Source of the DNA: Paenirhizobium daejeonense
Lineage (GTDB): Bacteria; Pseudomonadota; Alphaproteobacteria; Rhizobiales; Rhizobiaceae
Length of the DNA: 64,000 nt
Direction: 5' to 3'
Assembly: GCF_014280875.1 (NCBI RefSeq)
Contig: NZ_JACLAL010000007.1
Location: forward strand, 62,001 to 126,000
The notes under the pieces were generated by a model that made no database searches, was not told the origin of the DNA, and saw nothing but the letters and a program-made list of their open reading frames with translations. A program made the translations under genes and the position numbers. Positions 55,862 to 63,238 of the stretch are shown one piece after another (within the stretch, counting starts at the first letter, position 1; every line of letters starts with the position of its first letter).

Positions 55862-55898
55862 CTGAATTGCCGCATGCATGGTGCATGCGGCAATTCAG
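55862..55898. terminator. Long hairpin between binding-protein and ATPase genes
   Basis: CTGAATTGCCGCATGCA (55862-55878) and its exact complement TGCATGCGGCAATTCAG (55882-55898) form a perfect 17-bp stem with a 3-base loop. On the minus strand it comes just after the BMP stop and before the ATPase. Such hairpins limit read-through or protect the upstream mRNA so that the binding protein is made in excess. Confidence 0.75.
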
Positions 55899-55917
55899 GT
55901 ATTCGGAGCAGGATGGC

Positions 55918-56961
55918 TCAGTTCGAGCCGACCGTCTTTACCAGTGCGTGAACGCTCTCGGCATCGAACTTCGGCTCGACCTTGATCTTGCCGGAGACGA
56001 TATCGGCCTGAAGCGCCTCGATCTCCGTCCAGACATTGGCGGGCGCGTTGGCTGTCTTCAGCAAGCGAAGGCTGCCATCGGCGAGCTTGATATCGTAATT
56101 ATGGCTGCCGTACTTGCCGTCCTTGAGATCCTTTATCATGGCAGCATAGACGGGTTCGAGATTCCAGATGACTGAAGACAGCAGGAAGCCTTTGTCGATT
56201 GAGGTCTTGTCGCCGATCACGTCGATGAAGTAGGCCTTGCCGCCGTCGGTTGCCGGAGTGGTTTCGACGGCCTGCAGCATGCCGAAGCTGGAACCGTTGC
56301 CCTGGCCAAAAATGATATCCGCACCCGATGCGATGACAGTTTCGGTCACGCGCTTGCCGCCAGCTGCATCCGCATAGGCGGCCGGGCCAATTACTGCGTA
56401 ACGGACCTCGACGGCCGGGTTCTCTGCCTTGACGCCCTGGGCGAAGGCAACCGACATGTTGTTCCAGGACGGCGGTTCGCCGGATACGACGATCCCGACA
56501 ACCTTCGTGCGGGACACCTTGGCAGCCAGGCGGCCTGCAAGATAAGCGCCGTCGCTGCCGGCTGCGGTGTAGTCGGCGACCTTGCCGGCCGACAGCTTGT
56601 CAGGGCTATCGACGATGGCGACCGGAACGCCCAGTTCTTCACCGATCTCTGGCGCTGCGGTGTTGTAGCCCGAGGCATGAGCGATAAGAAGGCCCGCGCC
56701 GTCTTCCGCGAGTTCCCGCAACGTCGGGCGAACGTCGCCGTAGCCGAGGTTCTCGGCCACGATCACCTTTACGCCTGCGGCTTCACCGGCAGCCTTGGCA
56801 GCATCAACGCCCTGCTGGTTCCAGCCCATGTCGGTGCCCATTTCCGGCGCAAGAATAGCAATAGACTCCAGATCTGCAGCAGAAACGGATGTTGCGCAAA
56901 ACATTGATATGGATGCGATAAGCGCAGTAATACTTACTGACGACTTTATTGTATTTCTCAT
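55918..56961 (-). CDS. BMP-family ABC substrate-binding protein
   Basis: A 347-residue periplasmic binding protein of the basic membrane protein (BMP/PnrA-like) family, which usually binds nucleosides or purine-like molecules. Signal peptide SITALIASISMFCATSVSAA, then IAILAPEMGTDMGWNQQGVD and LLIAHASGYNTAAPEIGEEL motifs. First gene of the importer on this strand. Operator candidate upstream at 57011-57031. Exact ligand unknown; the neighbouring catabolic genes do not fix it. Confidence 0.88.
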   Translation of the reverse strand: MRNTIKSSVSITALIASISMFCATSVSAADLESIAILAPEMGTDMGWNQQGVDAAKAAGEAAGVKVIVAENLGYGDVRPTLRELAEDGAGLLIAHASGYNTAAPEIGEELGVPVAIVDSPDKLSAGKVADYTAAGSDGAYLAGRLAAKVSRTKVVGIVVSGEPPSWNNMSVAFAQGVKAENPAVEVRYAVIGPAAYADAAGGKRVTETVIASGADIIFGQGNGSSFGMLQAVETTPATDGGKAYFIDVIGDKTSIDKGFLLSSVIWNLEPVYAAMIKDLKDGKYGSHNYDIKLADGSLRLLKTANAPANVWTEIEALQADIVSGKIKVEPKFDAESVHALVKTVGSN

Positions 56962-57010
56962 TATATTGTTCCCTTCTTGATTTTAGTTGACGGCACTTCT
57001 TGGCATGCTA

Positions 57011-57031
57011 GATTTTACTAATCGTAAAATC
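57011..57031. promoter_or_regulatory. Inverted repeat in the BMP / secreted-protein divergent region
   Basis: GATTTTAC (57011-57018) and GTAAAATC (57024-57031) are exact complements with a five-base spacer, between the BMP gene (minus) and the small secreted-protein gene (plus, ATG 57048). A symmetric operator for one of the two promoters is likely. Confidence 0.5.
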
Positions 57032-57047
57032 CAAAACGGGTCCAGAT

Positions 57048-57449
57048 ATGAAAGATTACCTCCTGATTCCGGCGCTCTTGCTGACCTTCACCTCCGCTCC
57101 TGCCTTTTCTGCGGCGCAGATGCTGGACGTTGCGGTCGAGAATACGGGAAAGACCGCGCTGAGTTGTCGTGCTGCAATCGCGCACTGGTTCTCCGCCGAC
57201 CTTGGAGAGGCTGCTCCTGGTGCGAAGATCTCGTTCAGCTTCGGCGTCGACGTTGCATCTGGAAACGTGTTCCAGCAAAATTCGGTCGGCGACAAAATGG
57301 CGGTGCAGCGGATCTGGTGTGGCCGGAAGGGTGACGACTGGCGCACGAGAGAGGAGATTCCACTTGAGCGTCGAGCTGGAGTTGCCCCCAATCCGGTTCG
57401 CCTGCGGTGTGACGCTGATGGAGAAAGGGCCCATTGCAGCGTGCAATGA
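57048..57449 (+). CDS. Small exported protein of unknown function
   Basis: 133 residues with a signal peptide (YLLIPALLLTFTSAPAFSA). The mature part (AAIAHWFSADLGEAAPGAKI; MAVQRIWCGRKGDDWRTREE; PLERRAGVAPNPVRLRC) resembles conserved hypothetical proteins of rhizobia, but I know no role for them. Several Cys may form disulfides. Divergent from the BMP gene and sharing its control region. Confidence 0.65.
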   Translation: MKDYLLIPALLLTFTSAPAFSAAQMLDVAVENTGKTALSCRAAIAHWFSADLGEAAPGAKISFSFGVDVASGNVFQQNSVGDKMAVQRIWCGRKGDDWRTREEIPLERRAGVAPNPVRLRCDADGERAHCSVQ

Positions 57450-57603
57450 GCGTCCTCGGAGCTGTTTGCCTGCCATCGAGCGTGAGGCGAAATCCGGCTC
57501 CCCTTTCTGGGGCGGCCGGACCGGCAGCGCAAGAAACCAAAGATTGCCAGGAAAGCCATAGCGATGTTCTCGATTGACAGCGTGAGAATACGATAGCATG
57601 ATC

Positions 57604-57692
57604 ATACCGTAATACAATAATGAAAAGCGGCGACGATGGTGAATTTTCGTGCCATTAACTTAAGCTACTGATCTAAAATGCATTATTGTATT
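57604..57692. promoter_or_regulatory. Repeated operator-like sites before the SDR gene
   Basis: AATACAATAATG (57611-57622) is exactly complementary to CATTATTGTATT (57681-57692), and overlaps ATACCGTA at 57604-57611. TACGGTAT, its complement, is in the dyad upstream of the GntR-type gene. The sites flank the likely SDR promoter. Confidence 0.45.
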
Positions 57693-57723
57693 TTCCAAGC
57701 TGGATCTGAGAGGGCAAAAGGAT

Positions 57724-58491
57724 ATGCGGACTGCGATTATTACGGGAGCCAGCCGTGGATTGGGTCGAGCCTTTGCGATTGGCTTGGCGCGGGACGGCTA
57801 CGCGCTGAGCCTTTGTGCACGTGATGTGGCGGGACTGGAGGAGACGGCTGAAATGGCTCGGAACGCGGGCTCGCCGTTGGTGAATATGATCTCCGCGGAT
57901 CTTTCCCAGGCGGGTGCGGCTGAAAACGTTGTGGAAGCCACTATAGCCGCAACCGGGCGCATCGATGCATTGATCAATAATGCAGGCGCCACGAAGCGAG
58001 GGGATTTCTTCGCGCTGGCCGACGACGATTTCCTCGAGGGCTTCGCACTCAAGTTTCATGCCACAGTGCGCTTCTGCCGGGCCGCATGGCCTGCCCTGGC
58101 GGAGAGCAAGGGCGTGATCGTCAACATATCAGGCGTCGGGGCTCACACCCCTGAGCCCGACTTCACGATCGGCGGTTCGGTCAACTCCGCCCTGATCAAT
58201 TTCACCAAGGCCATCTCCAAGCGGGCCCGGGATACCGGGATGCGGATCAACACCTTGTGCCCCGGCCATATCGTGACGGACCGGCTCGCCAAGCGCATTG
58301 AGAACCTTGCAAGAGAACGGGGCATATCGTTTGAGAATGCGCGTGAGGAAATGCGCCTGGAGCAGGGCATCCAGCGCTTTGCCGATCCTGAAGAAGTCGC
58401 GAATGTCGTGCGGTTTCTGTGCAGTCCGGCGGCGTCATATGTGCATGGCACGGTCATAAACGTCGACGGCGGCGCGACGCCGGGTATCTGA
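57724..58491 (+). CDS. SDR-family oxidoreductase next to the GntR regulator
   Basis: A 255-residue short-chain dehydrogenase: TGASRGLG cofactor loop, NNAGATK, catalytic Ser in IVNISGVGAH, and a C-terminal YVHGTVINVDGG. The usual Tyr of YxxxK is replaced: around the expected position the protein reads GGSVNSALINFTKAI, so the YxxxK motif is not evident, and normal SDR chemistry is uncertain. Convergent with the GntR-type gene, with which it shares a terminator. Substrate unknown. Confidence 0.8.
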   Translation: MRTAIITGASRGLGRAFAIGLARDGYALSLCARDVAGLEETAEMARNAGSPLVNMISADLSQAGAAENVVEATIAATGRIDALINNAGATKRGDFFALADDDFLEGFALKFHATVRFCRAAWPALAESKGVIVNISGVGAHTPEPDFTIGGSVNSALINFTKAISKRARDTGMRINTLCPGHIVTDRLAKRIENLARERGISFENAREEMRLEQGIQRFADPEEVANVVRFLCSPAASYVHGTVINVDGGATPGI

Positions 58492-58518
58492 TATTCGGCC
58501 CGCTATCGGGCCGAATAT
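58491..58518. terminator. Bidirectional terminator
   Basis: ATATTCGGCCCG (58491-58502) and CGGGCCGAATAT (58507-58518) form a perfect 12-bp stem with a four-base loop. It fills the entire gap between the convergent SDR and GntR-type genes, whose stop codons touch both arms. Confidence 0.8.
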
Positions 58519-59238
58519 TCAATCCTCTTGCTCTTCTTCGGCCAGCCGCTGACGGAGGATGGCAAGCGCGGTCTTGCCTGCGTTCATTACATGACGCGCT
58601 GCTGCCTTGCGAGCCTCCTTGCCACGCCGGGCGGCGAGATGGCCGACAACCTCTTCAAGCTCATCAAGGCTCTCACGCGTCCGTCCCGGCGCACCCAGGG
58701 ATGTTGCGCGCAATACCATGACGCGGGCGTTGAGCGACGAGAGCGTATGACCCAGGGCCTCATTGTGGGCACCATAGATCAGGCAATCGTAGAATGCGTT
58801 CTTCGCAGTCAGGCGTTCGAGCGGATCTGTAATTTGCTCTCCGCGTTTCAGCACTTCAAACGCGGCTTTCAGCGCTTCGATATCTTCGTCCGTGGCATTG
58901 CGGGCAAACAGTTCGCAGGCGAGACCTTCGAGCTCGACCCGCACCTGGTAGATACCCTCAGCCTGTTCCGGCAGCAGGCGTGCAACGATCGGTCCGCGAT
59001 GCGGGACGACCTGCACCAGTCCTTCGCTCTCCAGCTGGCGTAGCGCCTCACGCACAGCGGTGCGGCTGACGCCGGTCATTTCGCAAAGATCGCGCTCCGT
59101 GATGCGTTCCCCAGCCTTGAAGTATCCAACGGCAATCGACTCGCGAATGCTCTCGGTAACGCTATGGCGAACTGGCGCTGCAGCCTTGATGACCTTGAAA
59201 TCGATCGGCGGTGTTTTCCGTTGCAGCAGCTTGGCCAT
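58519..59238 (-). CDS. GntR-family regulator, FCD/FadR-type
   Basis: A 239-residue regulator with a winged helix (ITERDLCEMTGVSRTAVREA and LRQLESEGLVQVVPHRGPIV) and a C-terminal FCD ligand domain (YQVRVELEGLACELFARNAT; FYDCLIYGAHNEAL) whose His/Asp residues normally bind a metal with an organic acid. ATG 59238 is preferred over the longer frame to 59391. Probable operator at 59273-59285. Candidate targets are itself and the SDR, possibly the transporter or the operon at 59747 onward. Confidence 0.87.
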   Translation of the reverse strand: MAKLLQRKTPPIDFKVIKAAAPVRHSVTESIRESIAVGYFKAGERITERDLCEMTGVSRTAVREALRQLESEGLVQVVPHRGPIVARLLPEQAEGIYQVRVELEGLACELFARNATDEDIEALKAAFEVLKRGEQITDPLERLTAKNAFYDCLIYGAHNEALGHTLSSLNARVMVLRATSLGAPGRTRESLDELEEVVGHLAARRGKEARKAAARHVMNAGKTALAILRQRLAEEEQED

Positions 59239-59272
59239 CAGTTGGTGCCCCGTTTGTGAACTGAAAAATTGA

Positions 59273-59285
59273 TAATACGGTATTA
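59273..59285. promoter_or_regulatory. Perfect odd-centred dyad upstream of the GntR gene
   Basis: TAATAC-G-GTATTA is a perfect 13-base dyad, 35 bases upstream of the GntR-type ATG (59238), a typical autorepression site. Its core TACGGTAT recurs inverted at 57604-57611. Confidence 0.55.
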
Positions 59286-59674
59286 CTACACGGAAAATGC
59301 CTGCTTTAAAAGCGGTAGATTGCCTGAATGCCTCTTTAGGATGCAGCATCCTGCTTGTGACCTCACCGGGAAGGCCTGTCGGGGATGGCATTACTCAAAA
59401 TTCATATTTTTCAATGCTTGGCGCTTTCCACGCAACGGAGCGAAGCAATAGTGCATCTGCAAAGCTGAAACTGGAATAACTTATCTCTGCATCGGGCATT
59501 CGTGAGCATGACTACAGTATCGCCCTGGCATTAAAACGAATCGATTCCATGCAAATCGGATCGATAACGATATGGTTGAAAATCGAGGCGACGGTTACTC
59601 CTGCTTTTAATGGCTTTTGGGACCTTCAACAGCTTTCCGTTCCATATCGGCGTTTTGGCAGGCTGCTCCGCAAG

Positions 59675-59707
59675 AGGCTTCCGGAACGCTGTCGGGGTTC
59701 CGGAAGC
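59675..59707 (-). terminator. Hairpin terminator of the aminotransferase operon
   Basis: GGCTTCCGGAAC (59675-59686) and GTTCCGGAAGCC (59696-59707) form a perfect 12-bp stem with a 9-base loop, 40 bases beyond the stop of the minus-strand aminotransferase. There is no clear T tract, so it may need a factor. The rest of 59286-59674 has no gene. Confidence 0.55.
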
Positions 59708-59746
59708 CATGTCTTGGGTGCAACTATCCCGATGCAAAGCAAGGCA

Positions 59747-60931
59747 TCAAGCCTGGGCTTCGTCGATCACTGCCATTGCCGCCTCGACGCCGGCACCGAC
59801 GTCGATCCCTTTGACACCAGCCGCCTGAAGCCCGCCCGCGATTGCCGCGACAGAAATGAGCGAGTAGGTCGGCCGTGCGGTCGGTCCCATGTGCCCGATG
59901 CGGGTCAGCTTGCCCAACGTCTCAGCCCGACCCGATGAGAAGACGACACCATAGCGTGCCCGGATGGCGGCTCTGAGCTTTACTTCATCGATGCCATCCG
60001 GGATTGCGACCGCGGTGCAGGTGGGTGATGCAATCTCTTCGCTCGCCGCCCAGAGCTTGAGCCCGGCCGTCAGAATGCCGGCCCTGCAGGCCTTGGCCGT
60101 CAGGGCATGACGTGCCCATACCGCCTGTTCTCCTTCCTCCAGATAAAGATCAAGCGCCGCATCAAGAGCGTAGATTTCGGAGACCGACGGCGTGAAAGGG
60201 AAAGGTTGGTTTGCCTCATGTGCTCGTTTCCAGTCGCTTATCGACAATATCGAAGCTGTCGGAGCATCAGGGTTGGCCGCGATCTTTTCCCACGCGGCCT
60301 CGCTCACATGCAGGAGCGACAATCCCGGCGGGCAGCCGAGGCATTTGTTAGGGCCGGTGACGAAGATATCGGCAAAGCAGGTTTCCGGCAGGACCTCCAT
60401 GCCGCCGAACGCCGAAACGGAGTCGACGATCAGCAGTTTACCGGCCGCCCGCACAACCGCACCGATTTCCGCTACGGGATTGACCGTGCCGGACGGCGTG
60501 TCGTGGTGGCAAATGGAGACGATCGCAATGTCGGGGCGCTTCTTCAGCATGTCGGCCACGGCATCCGCCGTGAGCACTTCGTTGTAAGGAACCTCCAGTT
60601 CGACGAGTTCCTTGGCGTATCGTGCGGCCCAGAATCCGAAACCTTTCCCGTATACCCCTGAAACCAGATTGAGCACGACATCGTTGCGTGCGATCAGCGA
60701 AGCTGCCGCGGCCTCAAGCCCCAGCACCGGCTCACCCTGAAGGATCACCGGCGGAGTGCTGGTATGGAAGACCTGCCGAACCTTGGCGTGCGTCGCCTCA
60801 TATTGCTCAAGGAAGGCCGGATCATAGTCGTAGAGCACTGGCCTAGCCAACGCCCGCAGCACCGAAGGATAGGCATCCACCGGGCCGGTCGTCAGCGTGA
60901 ATATGGGATCTGAAAAGTTTCTGTGGCCCAT
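59747..60931 (-). CDS. Class V aminotransferase (alanine/serine-glyoxylate type)
   Basis: A 394-residue PLP enzyme of the class V family, like alanine-glyoxylate or (S)-ureidoglycine-glyoxylate aminotransferases. The PLP Lys is in VTGPNKCLGCPPGLSL, and the Asp-binding stretch LLIVDSVSAFGGMEVLPE precedes it. C-terminal RIGHMGPTARPTYSLISVAA is family-typical. Last gene of a minus-strand operon that begins beyond the right edge. 18 bases downstream of the PrpD-type gene. Amino donor unknown. Confidence 0.88.
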   Translation of the reverse strand: MGHRNFSDPIFTLTTGPVDAYPSVLRALARPVLYDYDPAFLEQYEATHAKVRQVFHTSTPPVILQGEPVLGLEAAAASLIARNDVVLNLVSGVYGKGFGFWAARYAKELVELEVPYNEVLTADAVADMLKKRPDIAIVSICHHDTPSGTVNPVAEIGAVVRAAGKLLIVDSVSAFGGMEVLPETCFADIFVTGPNKCLGCPPGLSLLHVSEAAWEKIAANPDAPTASILSISDWKRAHEANQPFPFTPSVSEIYALDAALDLYLEEGEQAVWARHALTAKACRAGILTAGLKLWAASEEIASPTCTAVAIPDGIDEVKLRAAIRARYGVVFSSGRAETLGKLTRIGHMGPTARPTYSLISVAAIAGGLQAAGVKGIDVGAGVEAAMAVIDEAQA

Positions 60932-60949
60932 GGGCTTCTCCTGTAGGTC

Positions 60950-62311
60950 CTATTCTCGAAAAATTGCAGGTTGTGTCTTACGCAGGAATACCGCCCCATC
61001 GATGGCATGATCCAGCTCTTCGAGGGTCGCAATCAGTTCATCGCCATCCAGTAGAACACGCCGCCAAGCGATCTGATCACGGAACTTTTCGGCTAGATCG
61101 GTGTCGCTCAGCGGGTCTCCGAGCCCGCCTTTGGCTGCAGTGATGACATTCAGGATTTCGCGCCCATCGGTCATGAGAAGACGGATCTGAACTGAATCCA
61201 GTGCATAGGTGGGGTCGTCGCGAAAGGTAAGTTTGTCACCGAGCGCGCGGGTCTCAGTATCTGCGACTGCTTTGTCCGAAAACGCTGCCAGATCGGCTCT
61301 TCCGTGCACCAGACTGACGGCGACGGCATGCTGTGCACTGACTTGGGCCAATCGGCCGGAAGTCACGCCGGGTCGGTCGGTACGCTGGCGTAGTAGCGGA
61401 TGGCCGGTGAGCTCCACGGACATGATATCCGTTGTGCTAAAACCGCCCTTTGCATGTAGGGCAAGGCAGGCCTCGATGACTGGGTTCAGCACGACGCCGC
61501 AAGGGTAGGGCTTGAAGGTGTTGTTCAGGATCTCCCAGCGACTGCCAAGTTCGCCGGTGATGGCGGCATAATCCGGCGTATCAGAGTGAAGGGCCAAAAA
61601 GCCGCGCTTGCCCTCAAGCGGTTCTTCAGGGCCGGTATATCCGTCGGCGGCGAGCAGTGCGGCCATCAGGCCGCCGCGCGCAGCCTGGCCGACTGAGAGA
61701 CTTTTCGACATGGTGCCGAGCGTTTCGACCGAACCCGCACCTTGCGCCAGCGCATGGCCCAGCGCGTCGACCAGTTGGGAAGGCGACAGGCCAAGTAGGC
61801 GTCCAGCGGCCATGGCTGCGCCGAAAACACCGCATGTCGACGTGATGTGCCAACCGCGTGCATAGTGCACCGGATGGAGGGCGTTGCCGAGGCGGCAGGT
61901 GACCTCCGCGCCGAGCACGAATGCCTCGATCAGGGCTCTGCCATCGACCGGACGGCCTTCGCTGGCCAAGGTTTCCGCCAGCGCCAACACCGCAGGTCCG
62001 ACCGGCGCCGAGGGGTGGATCACGGTCGGTATGTGCGTGTCGTCATAGTCGAAGATGTTCGCGGAGGCCGCGTTTATGTACGCCGCCCATAACATGTCTG
62101 CCCGCTCCGGGCGCCCGATCAGCGTGTTGGTCGGGGGACCGGAGAAGGCCGGTAGCAGCGCTGCCAGCTTATCGATCGCCGCTTCGCCGGAACCGCCGAT
62201 CGCGGTGCCCACCATATTGATGAGGGAACGCCGGCCGGCGAGGATCACGGCGTCGGGCATCGCCGGCGGCGCATGGACGAAATCGGCGACGGTGGCGCTG
62301 ATGCCGACCAT
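60950..62311 (-). CDS. MmgE/PrpD-family dehydratase
   Basis: A 453-residue MmgE/PrpD protein, the family of 2-methylcitrate and cis-aconitate-related dehydratases. N-terminal ATVADFVHAPPAMPDAVI, then AALLAADGYTGPEEPLEGKR and FLALHSDTPDYAAITGELGS are typical; EILNNTFKPYPCGVVLNPVI is a strong family signature. One base separates it from the dehydrogenase at 62313. Substrate is unlikely to be methylcitrate, since no propionate genes are nearby. Confidence 0.87.
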   Translation of the reverse strand: MVGISATVADFVHAPPAMPDAVILAGRRSLINMVGTAIGGSGEAAIDKLAALLPAFSGPPTNTLIGRPERADMLWAAYINAASANIFDYDDTHIPTVIHPSAPVGPAVLALAETLASEGRPVDGRALIEAFVLGAEVTCRLGNALHPVHYARGWHITSTCGVFGAAMAAGRLLGLSPSQLVDALGHALAQGAGSVETLGTMSKSLSVGQAARGGLMAALLAADGYTGPEEPLEGKRGFLALHSDTPDYAAITGELGSRWEILNNTFKPYPCGVVLNPVIEACLALHAKGGFSTTDIMSVELTGHPLLRQRTDRPGVTSGRLAQVSAQHAVAVSLVHGRADLAAFSDKAVADTETRALGDKLTFRDDPTYALDSVQIRLLMTDGREILNVITAAKGGLGDPLSDTDLAEKFRDQIAWRRVLLDGDELIATLEELDHAIDGAVFLRKTQPAIFRE

Positions 62312-62312
62312 G

Positions 62313-63209
62313 TCAGGCCCCGGCAGCCTTGCCGCGGACTTCGGTGTCCGCCCATTTTTCCAGGGGACGAATGATCGCCGTCATGTCCGCTGACGGGCCG
62401 CAATCTGCCTTGGTGATGGAGAAGAGCATCCGCACGGCATTGCCGACGAGCATGGGCACGCCGAGGCGGTCTGCCTCTTCGAGGCAAAGACGGATGTCCT
62501 TGAGTGACAGCGCAATGGCGAAGCCGAAGTCGAAACCGCGCGGCAGGACGAAACGCGGGATCTTGTCGACGCTCGCCGAGGTGCGGCCGGATCCGGCATT
62601 GAGCACCTCGATCATGACATCGGCATCAAGGCCGGCCTTGGCGCCCATTACCATCGCCTCGGACGTGATTGCCAGCGCCGCAGCCGAGCAGATGTTGTTG
62701 ATGAGCTTCATCACCTGAGCCTTTCCGGGCTCTTCGGCGACGCGGATCACCTTGCCGAGTCTGAGAAGCATCGGCTCGACGACGGCAAAATCGGCGGATG
62801 GTCCGGCCGCCATCAGGGCCAGAGTGCCTTTCGTCGCGCCCGCGACGCCGCCCGATACCGGACTGTCGACCAAGGCGATTCCGGCTGCGGACAGGATCTC
62901 CGCCAGATCCATTTCGGCTTTCGGGCCGGTCGTCGAAAGATCGACGACGCGTTTCACGATGCCGGGGTTTTCGGCAATGCTGCGGCCAACAGCCAGCACC
63001 ACTTCAGGCGTGGGCAGCGACATGAAAAGCGTTTCGGCACGAGCGGTCAGCTCGGGAATGGTCCCGGCAGCTGTTGCGCCGGCATCCGTCAGGGCGGCAA
63101 CTGCTGCATCGACACGATCATTGACGACAAGCTTGTAGCCTGCGCCGATGATGCGTTCCGCCATCGGTCGGCCCATGTTGCCAAGGCCAATGAAACCAAT
63201 CTCACTCAT
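62313..63209 (-). CDS. 3-hydroxyisobutyrate-dehydrogenase-family enzyme
   Basis: A 298-residue NAD(P)-dependent beta-hydroxyacid dehydrogenase. Rossmann motif IGFIGLGNMGRPMAERI, DSPVSGGVAGATKGTLALMA substrate loop, and catalytic Lys in VMKLINNICSAAALA are all visible. ATG 63209 is chosen; the open frame continues upstream into the SDR and is not used. Its substrate is set by the neighbouring SDR and aminotransferase and is unknown. Confidence 0.9.
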   Translation of the reverse strand: MSEIGFIGLGNMGRPMAERIIGAGYKLVVNDRVDAAVAALTDAGATAAGTIPELTARAETLFMSLPTPEVVLAVGRSIAENPGIVKRVVDLSTTGPKAEMDLAEILSAAGIALVDSPVSGGVAGATKGTLALMAAGPSADFAVVEPMLLRLGKVIRVAEEPGKAQVMKLINNICSAAALAITSEAMVMGAKAGLDADVMIEVLNAGSGRTSASVDKIPRFVLPRGFDFGFAIALSLKDIRLCLEEADRLGVPMLVGNAVRMLFSITKADCGPSADMTAIIRPLEKWADTEVRGKAAGA

Positions 63210-63238
63210 TTCACTCTCCTGTTGTCGCGGCCCGCCGT

